64,000 bases of DNA from CBDDCQ01 sp965226285 (GCA_965226285.1 CBDDCQ010000005.1:62001-126000); one strand, 5' to 3'; positions 1 to 8,239 are shown, numbered from the stretch's first letter. The notes: a model not told the origin generated them from the letters alone. Translations and numbers: made by a program.

Positions 1-1144
1 GCCCAAACAAATCACGAGTTCCTAAATATCTATTGTATCCTTGCTGTGCCCTATAATCTAACTCCCAACTATCATCTCCAACTCCTCCATAGGGTTGAAC
101 TCTAAAACCATTTTTAAACAGGAATACAGAACCAAAATTTACAACTTGCACTCCCATTCTTCTGGTAAAATTGTTTTTAGCTGAGGTATTGAGAAAATAC
201 AAATCCATCTGTAAATACTTTATTAAATCATAGTGTTTATTTGGTTCTTCAATTTTATATATCAATGTACCTCTATCCAGTATAGAAGTAAAAATTTTAC
301 CCTCTTTAAGAATAACATTTATCTGGGTAGTCTTTAAGTCTAATACATCAAGAATGCTATTCTTTACTTTTCCATTTACTTTATCTCTATCGAGGTAAAG
401 TTTATCCTTCAAACCTTCTGCCCCTCTTAGAGCAGTTGTGTACTTTCCAATCTTATCTTCTTCTTCTTCTCTTTTACAAACTATTTTAATGTTAAATTTA
501 TCTGTTTCAGAAAATGGGTTGATTAACTTTTCTAATGAATGCTTTAGGCCTAATAGTTTTTTTCGTGTCCAATTCCCTGATAGCCTACTTATTTCCAGAA
601 TAGTTCCATTTTCGGAATTATTTGGGAATATTCTGGCTTTTGAGTTTTCGGAAACATAGTTCACTTTAACTTTTTGGAACTCTTCTTTTGGGTCTTCTTC
701 AAAATCATTCCAGTTCACATTTAAAGTTGAGGTTTGATTTTCGTTAATTTTTCTGGTAGTCAGCTTTAGGCATTCTCCTAATCTATCACAAGAAAACCTC
801 CCTATTCCTTTAGCTCCTGCGTAATGCTTTCTTACTTGAATTTTGTCCCTGTATGATTTTTTTTTCTCCTCATCTTCAAATTCCTTATCTTCTGTACCAT
901 CATATTTTGCAGAATAGGCAACAAATAACCACTTGTCTTTTAAATCTGGCAAAGACATTCCTTTACCATTATCTGCAATGATAATTTTATCATCTTCAAA
1001 GGTGATTGTTACATTGTTAGCGTGGGCATCATAGGAATTTTTTACCAACTCAAAAACAGCTATGTGATCATCAGTAATAAGGTCTCTACCAATGATATTT
1101 TTTAGCAATGAGCCAACTTTAAATTCTAATGTGCCATTACCCAT
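1..1144 (-). CDS. GHKL/Bergerat-fold ATPase of a DNA-modification island (3' end outside window)
   Basis: This reading frame is open from an ATG at 1144 to the left edge, about 381 codons, so the C-terminus is missing. The N-terminal Bergerat ATP-binding fold is clear: ELVKNSYDA (the N-box with the Mg-binding Asn), DNGKGM (the DxGxG lid motif) and GAKGIGRFS (the second glycine motif). Family knowledge: GHKL ATPases of the MORC/Hsp90/MutL-like class recur beside methyltransferases in bacterial restriction and defence loci, where they are thought to act as ATP-driven DNA clamps or switches. Its start overlaps the 3' end of the cytosine methyltransferase gene by 8 bases, which implies translational coupling and a joint function. 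No nuclease domain is visible in the part seen; one may lie further left. A regulatory histidine kinase is unlikely because no sensor or dimerisation region precedes the ATPase. Confidence 0.8.
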   Translation of the reverse strand, partial: MGNGTLEFKVGSLLKNIIGRDLITDDHIAVFELVKNSYDAHANNVTITFEDDKIIIADNGKGMSLPDLKDKWLFVAYSAKYDGTEDKEFEDEEKKKSYRDKIQVRKHYAGAKGIGRFSCDRLGECLKLTTRKINENQTSTLNVNWNDFEEDPKEEFQKVKVNYVSENSKARIFPNNSENGTILEISRLSGNWTRKKLLGLKHSLEKLINPFSETDKFNIKIVCKREEEEDKIGKYTTALRGAEGLKDKLYLDRDKVNGKVKNSILDVLDLKTTQINVILKEGKIFTSILDRGTLIYKIEEPNKHYDLIKYLQMDLYFLNTSAKNNFTRRMGVQVVNFGSVFLFKNGFRVQPYGGVGDDSWELDYRAQQGYNRYLGTRDLFG

Positions 1145-2369
1145 TTAGAAATTCGCTTTTGATTATTAAACCTGCCAATTCTGCAAACAATGGAGGTATC
1201 GCATTACCCAATTGAGAATATCTTGGGACTTCCTTTACTCGCAATTTTCCTCCTGTTGTGTATTTCCCCTTTATTTCGTACCAATCTGGGAAAGATTGTA
1301 TTCTGGCATATTCACGTACCGTTAAAACTCTTGGTTCGGAATAATGTAAATAATCATCTGGTATAGTTGTAAGTGTAGGAGCAGGTTTACTTTCGTCTAA
1401 CAATATAATTCCACGTTTTTTTATACCAACCTCTTTATTTAGTTCCTCAATTGTCGACTTTCCTTTTACTGCTTTGTTTAATATGATTTGATACTTATTT
1501 ACTGTATTCTTCTTGTGATTCACAAACCTATGACTATCCGCAGCTTCTTTTCCAACTTTAGCTCTATCTCTACAATAAATTTGATATTTATTTGATGTTT
1601 GTTCATCATACAATCCTTCGAAAAAACCTTTTGAGTCTAAACTATCAACCATTCCATTTGATGCTTTTAAGTCTGAAATAGCATCTTTAACGGTATTTTT
1701 AAATTCTAATCCTTTTGATAGTAATAGGTTTTCAGCGTAAAAATTTAATCTATCAAAAAAAGTTTCTGGGTTGAAGTTGTTCTCTTTAGCAAAATCTTTA
1801 CGAAAGCCTATGAGAATAAATCTTGTTCTTTTTTGTGGAACACCATATTGGGAAAAGTCTATCAACTTACCATAAACATCATAACCAACATAATTTCCCA
1901 TGCTTCTTTTCAAACAGTTTTGAACGTATTGCGAGTAAGCCTTTCCTTTCGTCTTATTTTGCTTAAATTCTTGTGTGAAGCCCTTTACATTTTCAAAAAA
2001 GATAATTTTGGGTTGAACCAGTCGTATAAACTTCACATAAGAGTCTATAAGTTTGTTTCTTTCATCTCCTTCTTTTCTTCTTCCTGCATTGGAAAATCCC
2101 TGACAAGGTGGGCCACCAACTACCATGTCAATATTTCCTCTCAACTCCAACAAATCTCCCTTATGATTTCTTATGACTTTGTTTATATCAAGAGCTTTTT
2201 TTTCTAGCCAATCAACCCATTCAAAATGTTGTTTTTGATTTATTAAATTGTGTTCTAATGTTTTAAAAGCATCTGGGCTTTTTTCAATGGCAAAAACTCC
2301 TTTCCATCCTGCTAAGTGTAACCCCAGAGATAGCCCTCCACAACCCGAAAATAAATCTATATACCTCAT
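1137..2369 (-). CDS. dcm: DNA (cytosine-5-)-methyltransferase
   Basis: C5-cytosine DNA methyltransferase of 410 residues. The ordered motifs are present: FSGCGG (I, SAM binding, residues 7-12), GGPPCQGFS (IV, catalytic Cys about 89), FENVKG (VI, near 126), QKRTR (VIII, near 180) and QLGNAIPP (X, near the C-terminus). The stretch between VIII and IX is the target-recognition region; the recognised sequence cannot be read from it. The ATG at 2369 starts directly on motif I, as is usual, and overlaps by 4 bases (ATGA) the stop of a decayed XRE-regulator tail. The 3' end overlaps the GHKL ATPase start. The arrangement XRE - Dcm - ATPase suggests a restriction-modification or related defence operon. 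The enzyme looks intact. Confidence 0.95.
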   Translation of the reverse strand: MRYIDLFSGCGGLSLGLHLAGWKGVFAIEKSPDAFKTLEHNLINQKQHFEWVDWLEKKALDINKVIRNHKGDLLELRGNIDMVVGGPPCQGFSNAGRRKEGDERNKLIDSYVKFIRLVQPKIIFFENVKGFTQEFKQNKTKGKAYSQYVQNCLKRSMGNYVGYDVYGKLIDFSQYGVPQKRTRFILIGFRKDFAKENNFNPETFFDRLNFYAENLLLSKGLEFKNTVKDAISDLKASNGMVDSLDSKGFFEGLYDEQTSNKYQIYCRDRAKVGKEAADSHRFVNHKKNTVNKYQIILNKAVKGKSTIEELNKEVGIKKRGIILLDESKPAPTLTTIPDDYLHYSEPRVLTVREYARIQSFPDWYEIKGKYTTGGKLRVKEVPRYSQLGNAIPPLFAELAGLIIKSEFLNG

Positions 2370-2475
2370 AAGTCTTGATTGAGGTTTATTAGTTCTCTTG
2401 ACTCAATTTTTAAAAACTGGGCAATTTTAAATAGCTTTTTCAAATCTGTTGAACATGATTAGTACAATATCTTGA
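2366..2475 (-). pseudogene. C-terminal remnant of an XRE-family regulator
   Basis: Downstream of the recombinase remnant the minus strand encodes SRYCTNHVQ and, one base out of frame, LKKLFKIAQFLKIESRELIN. Together these match the last helices of XRE/Cro-type helix-turn-helix proteins (pattern C-N-x-x-Q-P-x-L-x-x-L-F-x-I-A...REL). One base appears to be lost around 2445-2450, where CAA-CCA-GAT would restore the frame. The stop TGA (2366-2368) overlaps the dcm ATG, as expected for a controller gene once coupled to the methyltransferase. The helix-turn-helix itself is absent, so it cannot be functional. Confidence 0.6.
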
Positions 2476-2586
2476 TTTATGTTTAATCTTTCCATCTGAC
2501 AACTTTTCATAACCTTTATAAACTTCTAAATACAAGGTTATCTTACCTGTTTTCTTTGATAGTATTTGTCTTAAAGATATTTCCAT
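2440..2586 (-). pseudogene. Truncated tyrosine recombinase N-terminus (arm-binding domain)
   Basis: An ATG at 2586 opens a 48-codon frame whose first 36 residues (MEISLRQ..., TGKITLYLEVYKGYEK, DGKIKH) resemble the amino-terminal arm-DNA-binding domain of Bacteroidota phage and transposon tyrosine recombinases. The match stops near 2475, where XRE-like sequence begins. The catalytic domain is absent. The simplest reading is a deletion between an integrase gene and an XRE gene, leaving a fused scar. It has its own promoter-like box upstream. It is too short for a functional integrase. Confidence 0.55.
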
Positions 2587-2616
2587 TGCTTTTACACTTT
2601 ATTTACATTATTTACG

Positions 2617-2649
2617 CAAAAATATAAATAAAATGTAAATTAGCCACAA
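2617..2649 (-). promoter_or_regulatory. Bacteroidota-type promoter for the dcm island
   Basis: On the minus strand TTG (2647-2649) and TATTTTTG (2617-2624) are separated by 22 bases, fitting the -33 TTG / -7 TAnnTTTG pattern of Bacteroidota. The box lies 31 bases upstream of the recombinase remnant and could now drive the methyltransferase operon. Confidence 0.5.
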
Positions 2650-2740
2650 TAATGTAAAAACAAGTAAAAGAAAATATTTTATACTTTAAATCTTTTAAAT
2701 CCTTTATTTAATTGCCTTTATTGAGTTTTTATTTCATACT

Positions 2741-4120
2741 TCACTTCCCAATACAAAAATTAGAAAAAATATTATCCAGTAAGTCATCAGTAACTACTTC
2801 TCCTGTGATGAGCCCTATATGGTGTAGGGTAGCCCTAATATCCGTAGCTATAAGGTCATGAGTTACACTATATTCTATACCTTCTTGTACTCTTTGTATG
2901 TTATCATACGCTTGCATAAGAGATTGATAATGACGAACATTAGACACTACTGTATCAGTACTTATATTTTGAGTTTTTACTGTATTTTCTAAAAGTTGTA
3001 GTAATTCTTCTATACCTTTATTTTCTTTAGCAGAAATGTAAAGGGTGTGTTCTATATTATCAAATTGGGTATTAAATTTATTTTTAGATAAATCTGTTTT
3101 ATTTATTAGTACTATCAAATGTTGATTTTTGATTTGTTGTTGTATAACTTGTATTTCGTTTTTAATAGCATCTTTGCTTTTAGTTGCATCTACGAGGTAG
3201 AGTACTATTTTGGCATCAGCTATTTTTTTAAAGGTTTTTTCTACACCAATTTTTTCTATCTCATCATAGGTTTCTCTTATTCCTGCGGTATCTATAAATC
3301 GATATTTGATACCCCCAAGGGTAATTTCATCTTCTATTATATCTCTAGTGGTCCCTGCAATATTAGATACAATAGCTTTTTCTTCTTTCAAAATGGCATT
3401 GAGTAAAGTAGATTTACCAGCATTAGGCTTTCCAACGATAGTTACGGCTATACCATTTTTTATTACATTGCCTAACGCAAAAGAATCTATCAATTTTTTG
3501 AGGACACATTTAATATGATTTACTAGTTCCATTAATTTATCTCTATTGGCAAACTCTATATCTTCTTCTGAAAAATCTAATTCTAACTCTATAAGCGATG
3601 CAAAATGGATAAGTTCTTCTCTAAGTTGTTTGAGTTGCTCCGTAAAACCTCCTCTCATTTGTTGTATAGCTACTTTATGAGATGCTTTACTATCTGATGC
3701 TATCAAATCTGCTACTGCTTCGGCTTGTGATAAATCCATTTTGCCATTGACAAAGGATCTTAGGGTAAATTCTCCTGCTTCTGCTAGTCTCAACCCTTTT
3801 TGAGTATAAAGTTGCAGTATTTGTTGTTGTATATAATGAGAGCCATGACAAGATATTTCTACTACATCTTCACCAGTATAAGAATGAGGATTTTTAAATA
3901 AGGTAATCAGAACTTCATCTATGATCCTGTTCCCATTGTAAATAGTACCTAAATGTACTGTATGAGATTTTTGGTCTTTTAGTTTTTTATTAGGGTTTAC
4001 AGAAGATACAAAGGTATCATTAACTATAGAGATAGCCTTGTTTCCAGATAGACGAATAACAGCTATAGCTCCGATACCCGGAGCTGTAGAAAGTGCAATA
4101 ATAGTTTCATCTTTGAGCAT
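2741..4120 (-). CDS. mnmE: tRNA uridine-5-carboxymethylaminomethyl modification GTPase MnmE
   Basis: MnmE (TrmE), 459 residues, the normal length. With MnmG it installs the carboxymethylaminomethyl group on the wobble uridine of certain tRNAs. The order is an N-terminal folate-binding domain, a helical region, an embedded G domain with GKPNAGKST (P loop, near residue 230) and DTAG, then the C-terminal helices ending in the signature FCIGK, which carries the catalytic Cys. The gene abuts ychF with no spacing: the start codon directly follows the ychF stop, so the two are co-transcribed and probably coupled. MnmG is not in the window. Confidence 0.97.
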   Translation of the reverse strand: MLKDETIIALSTAPGIGAIAVIRLSGNKAISIVNDTFVSSVNPNKKLKDQKSHTVHLGTIYNGNRIIDEVLITLFKNPHSYTGEDVVEISCHGSHYIQQQILQLYTQKGLRLAEAGEFTLRSFVNGKMDLSQAEAVADLIASDSKASHKVAIQQMRGGFTEQLKQLREELIHFASLIELELDFSEEDIEFANRDKLMELVNHIKCVLKKLIDSFALGNVIKNGIAVTIVGKPNAGKSTLLNAILKEEKAIVSNIAGTTRDIIEDEITLGGIKYRFIDTAGIRETYDEIEKIGVEKTFKKIADAKIVLYLVDATKSKDAIKNEIQVIQQQIKNQHLIVLINKTDLSKNKFNTQFDNIEHTLYISAKENKGIEELLQLLENTVKTQNISTDTVVSNVRHYQSLMQAYDNIQRVQEGIEYSVTHDLIATDIRATLHHIGLITGEVVTDDLLDNIFSNFCIGK

Positions 4121-5212
4121 TTACACATTAAATCTAAAGTGCATAATATCTCCATCTTGCACTATATAATCTTTACCCTCTATAGATAATTTACCTGCTT
4201 CTTTACAAGCATTTTCGGATCGGTAATTTACATAGTCATTATACTTGATGACTTCTGCACGAATGAATCCTTTTTCAAAATCGGTGTGAATGGCTCCTGC
4301 TGCTTGTGGTGCAGTAGAACCTTTTTTGATAGTCCAAGCTCTTACCTCTTGTATTCCTGCAGTAAAATAGGTTTGCAAGTCTAGTAAACTATAAGTCTTG
4401 CGAATCAGTCTATTTACTCCGGGCTCTTCTAGTCCTAATTCTTTTAAGAATATTTGTTTTTCGTCGTAATCTTCTAGCTCCGTTATATCTGCTTCTGTAG
4501 AGGCTGCAAGCATTAAGATTTCAGCTTTTTCATTTTTCACAGTTTCTTTTACTTGTTCTACATATTTGTTGCCCTTTTTTACTGATGCTTCATCTACGTT
4601 ACACAAATACAATACAGGTTTTTCTGTAAGTAGCATCATATCTTTTACTACTAATCGCTCTTTATCTGTTATTTTTATTGTTCTTGCTGAAATGCCACTT
4701 TCTAAAGCATTTTTATATTTTTGTAGTATTTCAAGTTCTCTTATTGCACCTTCATGACCTGTTTTAGCTGATCTTTTTACTTTTTCTAATTTATTTTCTA
4801 TAGATTCTAGATCTTTAAGTTGAAGTTCTGTATCTATAATTTCCTTATCTCTTATGGGATTTACAGAACCATCTACATGTACAATATTATTATTGTTAAA
4901 ACATCTTAATACATGTATAATAGCATTGGTTTCCCTTATGTTTGCCAAAAATTTATTTCCGAGTCCCTCTCCTTTGCTAGCACCTTTTACCAGTCCAGCA
5001 ATATCTACTATTTCTACGGTTGCCATTTGCACCTTTTTGGGCTTTACTAACTCTTGTAATTTTTTTACTCTGTTATCAGGCACGGATATAACGCCTATAT
5101 TGGGCTCTATAGTACAGAAAGGAAAGTTTGCTGATTGTGCTTTGGCATTAGATAAACAATTAAAAAGTGTAGATTTACCAACATTGGGTAAACCTACTAT
5201 TCCACATTTCAT
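4121..5212 (-). CDS. ychF: Redox-regulated ATPase YchF (Obg-family)
   Basis: YchF/OLA1, 363 residues, a universally conserved P-loop NTPase of the Obg class that prefers ATP and associates with ribosomes. Visible motifs are GLPNVGKST (G1, residues 7-15), DIAGLVKGAS (G3) and NVDE in place of NKxD (G4), the substitution that underlies its ATP preference. A coiled coil follows the core, and a TGS-like domain ends the protein (GAIHTDFEKGFIRAEV). A TACCTTTG promoter box lies 30 bases upstream. It is first in a two-gene unit with mnmE. Confidence 0.97.
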   Translation of the reverse strand: MKCGIVGLPNVGKSTLFNCLSNAKAQSANFPFCTIEPNIGVISVPDNRVKKLQELVKPKKVQMATVEIVDIAGLVKGASKGEGLGNKFLANIRETNAIIHVLRCFNNNNIVHVDGSVNPIRDKEIIDTELQLKDLESIENKLEKVKRSAKTGHEGAIRELEILQKYKNALESGISARTIKITDKERLVVKDMMLLTEKPVLYLCNVDEASVKKGNKYVEQVKETVKNEKAEILMLAASTEADITELEDYDEKQIFLKELGLEEPGVNRLIRKTYSLLDLQTYFTAGIQEVRAWTIKKGSTAPQAAGAIHTDFEKGFIRAEVIKYNDYVNYRSENACKEAGKLSIEGKDYIVQDGDIMHFRFNV

Positions 5213-5241
5213 TTCAGATAAATTTTAGTTGGTTTAAGGTG

Positions 5242-5249
5242 CAAAGGTA
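5242..5249 (-). promoter_or_regulatory. Candidate -7 box for ychF-mnmE
   Basis: TACCTTTG on the minus strand matches TAnnTTTG and lies 30 bases before the ychF start. No convincing -33 TTG was seen, so this is moderate. Confidence 0.4.
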
Positions 5250-5320
5250 ATGATTTTAGTACTATGTTAAATGTACTTTCACATTTTTCTTCTTTCTGGC
5301 TCTCTTTCCTTTACCTTTTT

Positions 5321-6007
5321 CTAATATAAAAGTATATTTTGTTCAAATTGCTCGATTTCATCTTTTGATAAAGTGGGATTCAAATCTTCCACTTTTTTAT
5401 CATCTATAATTTTAGTTTCATCAACAATTTTTTTGAATTTATTATTTAACCAGTCTGATTTCCACAGTATTGTAGAGTTTTCAGTTACCTTTTTACATAA
5501 TTCACTGGTATATTTTCTATCTACATTTATTCCGAGCGTCAGCCTTTGTAACCAAACATCTAAGTAGTTTGTATTAGGAAGTTGATTGAACTTTTTTTTA
5601 ATTTTTGATATTATCTTTTTCTGTTCAGGCTTACTATCAACTTTGGTTATCAAGAAACTTATTGAACCTATTACTAAAGGGTATAATCGTGGGTTGTTGT
5701 ATGCTAAATTTATAAGGATACTTATTAGAACTTCTGGATTTTGAATCTCTTTGATTTTCTTTTTATCACCTTCTTGTTCTTTTGGTTCTTCACGTTTTTG
5801 TAGCCAATCTAAAAAATGTTTTACTTCTTTGTATAGTGTTCCAGAATCTGGGAATTTTTGACCTAAAACATAAAGTTGCAATAACCATTTTTGTATGTTT
5901 TCAGTTTTACGTTTGTTATAAATCCAATGGATTTTATCTGGTTTTAAAGCACCTAAAACCAGATCGTTATTATCAACCGTTTTTTGACTATTAACATTAA
6001 AATTCAA
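5321..6007 (-). CDS. Defence-type reverse transcriptase, C-terminal part (separate frame)
   Basis: C-terminal half of the reverse transcriptase whose N-terminal half is at 6094-6852. The frame is open further upstream to the homopolymer at 6115-6126, and that upstream part encodes the catalytic YRDD motif (6080-6091) followed by YRIFT. The first ATG, at 6007, lies beyond YRDD, so translation from it would give no polymerase. Residues after about 60 are rich in helices (EVLISILINLAYNN..., LYPLVIGSISFLI), compatible with the helical repeat tail of Abi- and UG-type reverse transcriptases. It is best read as part of one protein of about 510 residues made by a -1 shift at the A run, or as a pseudogene half. 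Confidence 0.7.
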   Translation of the reverse strand: MNFNVNSQKTVDNNDLVLGALKPDKIHWIYNKRKTENIQKWLLQLYVLGQKFPDSGTLYKEVKHFLDWLQKREEPKEQEGDKKKIKEIQNPEVLISILINLAYNNPRLYPLVIGSISFLITKVDSKPEQKKIISKIKKKFNQLPNTNYLDVWLQRLTLGINVDRKYTSELCKKVTENSTILWKSDWLNNKFKKIVDETKIIDDKKVEDLNPTLSKDEIEQFEQNILLY

Positions 6008-6093
6008 TTCTGATAAAACCTCTGATAATTCTTTTGCTATAAGAGAAGAGCATTGAGGATTAGCAGTGAAAATTCTATAGTCGTCTCTGTATC

Positions 6094-6852
6094 TTATGAT
6101 TTTGTAAGCGTTGATTTTTTTTTTTTAAGTCTTTGGGTTAACTGTGAATCTGCATAACCCAATACCATTTCAGCTATAAAATCCATTAAAACTGAACCCT
6201 GAGGGATGCCATTGGTTTGACCATTAGACATATCTTGAATGTGTTTATCTATTACATTCCCAATAAATTCATCTTTACGTCTGTTCTCAGGTTTTTTTGC
6301 TTCTTTTTTGGTATGTAATGCCCAACTTATGCTATGGGTGTAAATCGAGCCATAACAATTTGAAATATCTAAATGTAAAACGTGATTGTACTCTAAAGCT
6401 AAGGTTATAGAACGTTGCTCAACTTTCTGCCACCATTCATGAATTTGATTTTCTTTTGCTGAATTTTCTTCAGTATCTAAAACAGGTATGCTGTGACATT
6501 CAATTTTGGGATTTTGTTGATAGCTTTTAAAGCAGTCCTTAATAGTATTCCAATGTTTTTCTTGAGTAATACTTTGAACAAGATTTACATAAATAAAAGG
6601 GTGAATTATTTGATATGGACGCCAAGCAAATTTACCGTCCTTACTAAGCAAAATCTTATAATTTACACCTTCGGTATTTCTAACTTTTTGATCTATTTCT
6701 TTTTGTTTTCTATCGGCTGATATTTCTGTATCGAGTGTATTTAACAACTCTTGAAATGTAATATAATCTGGTAATTTTAAAGAAAAATAGCTACTTTCTT
6801 TAAGAAAGAAATCTTTAGCTTTTTTATGTTTTAAACCTAAAACTGTTTTCAT
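6094..6852 (-). CDS. Defence-type reverse transcriptase, N-terminal part (frame ends at homopolymer)
   Basis: N-terminal 252 residues of an RNA-directed DNA polymerase. The first polymerase aspartate lies in HLDISNCYGSIYTHS (Asp about 162), and the following motif is TNGIPQGSVLMDF (residues 213-225). The frame runs through a 12-A tract and stops before the YRDD box, which is one frame away just downstream. Family knowledge: reverse transcriptases with this YTHS and YRDD layout and a helical C-terminus belong to the stand-alone Abi/UG/DRT antiphage groups rather than to group II introns or retrons; the exact group cannot be assigned here. No maturase domain, retron RNA or partner gene is evident. 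It sits between housekeeping genes with its own promoter-like box at 6907. Confidence 0.75.
   Translation of the reverse strand: MKTVLGLKHKKAKDFFLKESSYFSLKLPDYITFQELLNTLDTEISADRKQKEIDQKVRNTEGVNYKILLSKDGKFAWRPYQIIHPFIYVNLVQSITQEKHWNTIKDCFKSYQQNPKIECHSIPVLDTEENSAKENQIHEWWQKVEQRSITLALEYNHVLHLDISNCYGSIYTHSISWALHTKKEAKKPENRRKDEFIGNVIDKHIQDMSNGQTNGIPQGSVLMDFIAEMVLGYADSQLTQRLKKKKSTLTKS
6115..6126 (-). other. Homopolymer slippage site in the reverse transcriptase gene
   Basis: Twelve consecutive A on the coding strand (T on the given strand). The N-terminal frame reads four Lys codons across it and stops 8 codons later. Reading one base back after the run yields Ile-Asn-Ala-Tyr-Lys-Ile-Ile-Arg and then YRDD. 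Thirteen or ten A, a -1 ribosomal shift, or transcript slippage would all fuse the two halves. A sequencing error is equally possible. Confidence 0.75.
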
Positions 6853-6906
6853 AAGAGTAACGTTTTCAACTTTTATGAAGTTATTATGGCATTCTAAATT
6901 TTAGTA

Positions 6907-6914
6907 CAAAGTTA
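6907..6914 (-). promoter_or_regulatory. Candidate -7 box for the reverse transcriptase
   Basis: TAACTTTG on the minus strand matches TAnnTTTG, in the 70-base gap between the flippase-like gene and the reverse transcriptase, 55 bases before its start. It suggests independent transcription of the reverse transcriptase. No clear -33 element was identified. Confidence 0.35.
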
Positions 6915-6922
6915 ATCAAAAA

Positions 6923-7921
6923 TTAATCTGATAAAACAGAAGAGTTTTTCTTTTTTCTAACGCTTATCATAATCAAGGCTACAGTACCAAATATAATGGC
7001 TACAAAAGTTTGTGTAGTGTGTACTAAGGTAGCAAAGAACAATCCTGTGTTCCTGTCAATTCCCAATATCATAAATCCTAACATAATGGCAGCGTGATAA
7101 GCTCCTATACCTCCAGGAACGGGTACTATCATAGCCAATGCACCTACTACAAATATAAATAAACACTCTATAAAAGATAGATGACTCGTTTTATCTATGG
7201 CAAAAAAGACTACATATACCATAAGAATATACAAAAGCCATATCAATAGAGTATGAAATATAAAAAACCTCTTTTTTTCTATATTTTTTATGGTTTTAAT
7301 ACCGTCTTTAATACCCATCAAAAAATGAATTATCTTTTTATAAATAGAGGTATTTCTGATTTTTTTTCTAAAGATAAAAAATAATATGTATAGGATCCCC
7401 AAAAAGGAAATTAATATCCATACAAAAGTAAAATCTTTCTCTTCTTTTATTTTTCCTTCTAAGGCAGTATTTATAAATTGTATCATCAAATCAAATTTGA
7501 TAATGAGTGTAATACCCATAATCATAAATAGCATTATAAAGTCGATAATACGCTCTATGATCACAGTTCCCATAAGTTTGTTTACAGGGATATTATGAGT
7601 TTTATTTAGGGCTGTACATCGGGTAATTTCACCTACTCGGGGTAGTATTAAATTTGTAAAATAGGCAAGAGCTACAGCATTGATACTATGGATGAGTTTC
7701 ACTTTGTACCCCATACTTTTAACCATATAAATCCAGCGCATACCTCTACTTACATAAGCAATGTACCCCATAATAAATGATATAATTACTGGAGTGAGTT
7801 TTACTTTCTTGAGGTCTGTTATCATTTGTTGGGGGTCACTCCCTCTAAAAATAACATACATTATGATAATCCCCAAGAACATGTATGCCATATATTTAAG
7901 ATAGTTTTTTACTAAATTCAT
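6923..7921 (-). CDS. Lysylphosphatidylglycerol synthase TM-region / UPF0104 family membrane protein
   Basis: Integral membrane protein of 332 residues with about eight hydrophobic segments. It resembles the transmembrane (flippase) domain of lysylphosphatidylglycerol synthases, the UPF0104/AglD family: an early SRGMRWIYM stretch, then YFTNLILPRVGEITRC and a late glycine-rich VPVPGGIGAYHAA. No cytoplasmic aminoacyl-transfer domain is attached, as is usual for the short family members. Its substrate is not established; such proteins are inferred to translocate or modify lipids. It probably ends the panC-panD transcription unit, though about 320 bases separate it from panD. Confidence 0.85.
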   Translation of the reverse strand: MNLVKNYLKYMAYMFLGIIIMYVIFRGSDPQQMITDLKKVKLTPVIISFIMGYIAYVSRGMRWIYMVKSMGYKVKLIHSINAVALAYFTNLILPRVGEITRCTALNKTHNIPVNKLMGTVIIERIIDFIMLFMIMGITLIIKFDLMIQFINTALEGKIKEEKDFTFVWILISFLGILYILFFIFRKKIRNTSIYKKIIHFLMGIKDGIKTIKNIEKKRFFIFHTLLIWLLYILMVYVVFFAIDKTSHLSFIECLFIFVVGALAMIVPVPGGIGAYHAAIMLGFMILGIDRNTGLFFATLVHTTQTFVAIIFGTVALIMISVRKKKNSSVLSD

Positions 7922-8239
7922 ATTTTACTTAAATTCAAATCATATATTAGATATTACTAAATTTGCTTTTTGCAAAGTGGGGTGATTTGATAGTATTACA
8001 TCACCTCCTATAATTTTCATATTCTTTCATAGGTATTCATTAGTAATTTCAAATTAAATACTTATTCCTGTTAGTTTTCTGCCGTTCCAATTTTTTACAG
8101 AGCCTTACAGATAAGCATCTATTATCAAATATGGCTAAAAGGTCAAGTCTGATTTATTAGGTATTGGGATATTCCAAATTTGCTTAGATATATTCTACTC
8201 ATTCTTGTTGAGTTATTTTGCTATTTTCTTTTTGAGTAT
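7922..8239. other. Intergenic region between panD and the UPF0104-family gene
   Basis: About 320 A/T-rich bases with no convincing gene. The only structure noticed is a weak inverted repeat, GGTGAT...ATCACC, near 7980-8007, with no T tail. I see no tRNA or riboswitch. Confidence 0.5.

Noticed and set aside
438..659. Plus-strand frame of 73 codons inside the GHKL ATPase region
   Set aside because: The minus strand in this stretch is a continuous ATPase frame with recognisable motifs, so this is a shadow frame.
5321..6852. Group II intron or retron interpretation of the reverse transcriptase
   Set aside because: No maturase or endonuclease domain and no msr/msd-like inverted-repeat RNA was seen next to the gene; the motif layout and helical C-terminus fit Abi/UG-type enzymes better.
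7978..8010. Inverted repeat GGTGAT...ATCACC as a terminator for panC-panD
   Set aside because: The stem is only 6 bases with a long loop and no U-run on the minus strand, so support is too weak.
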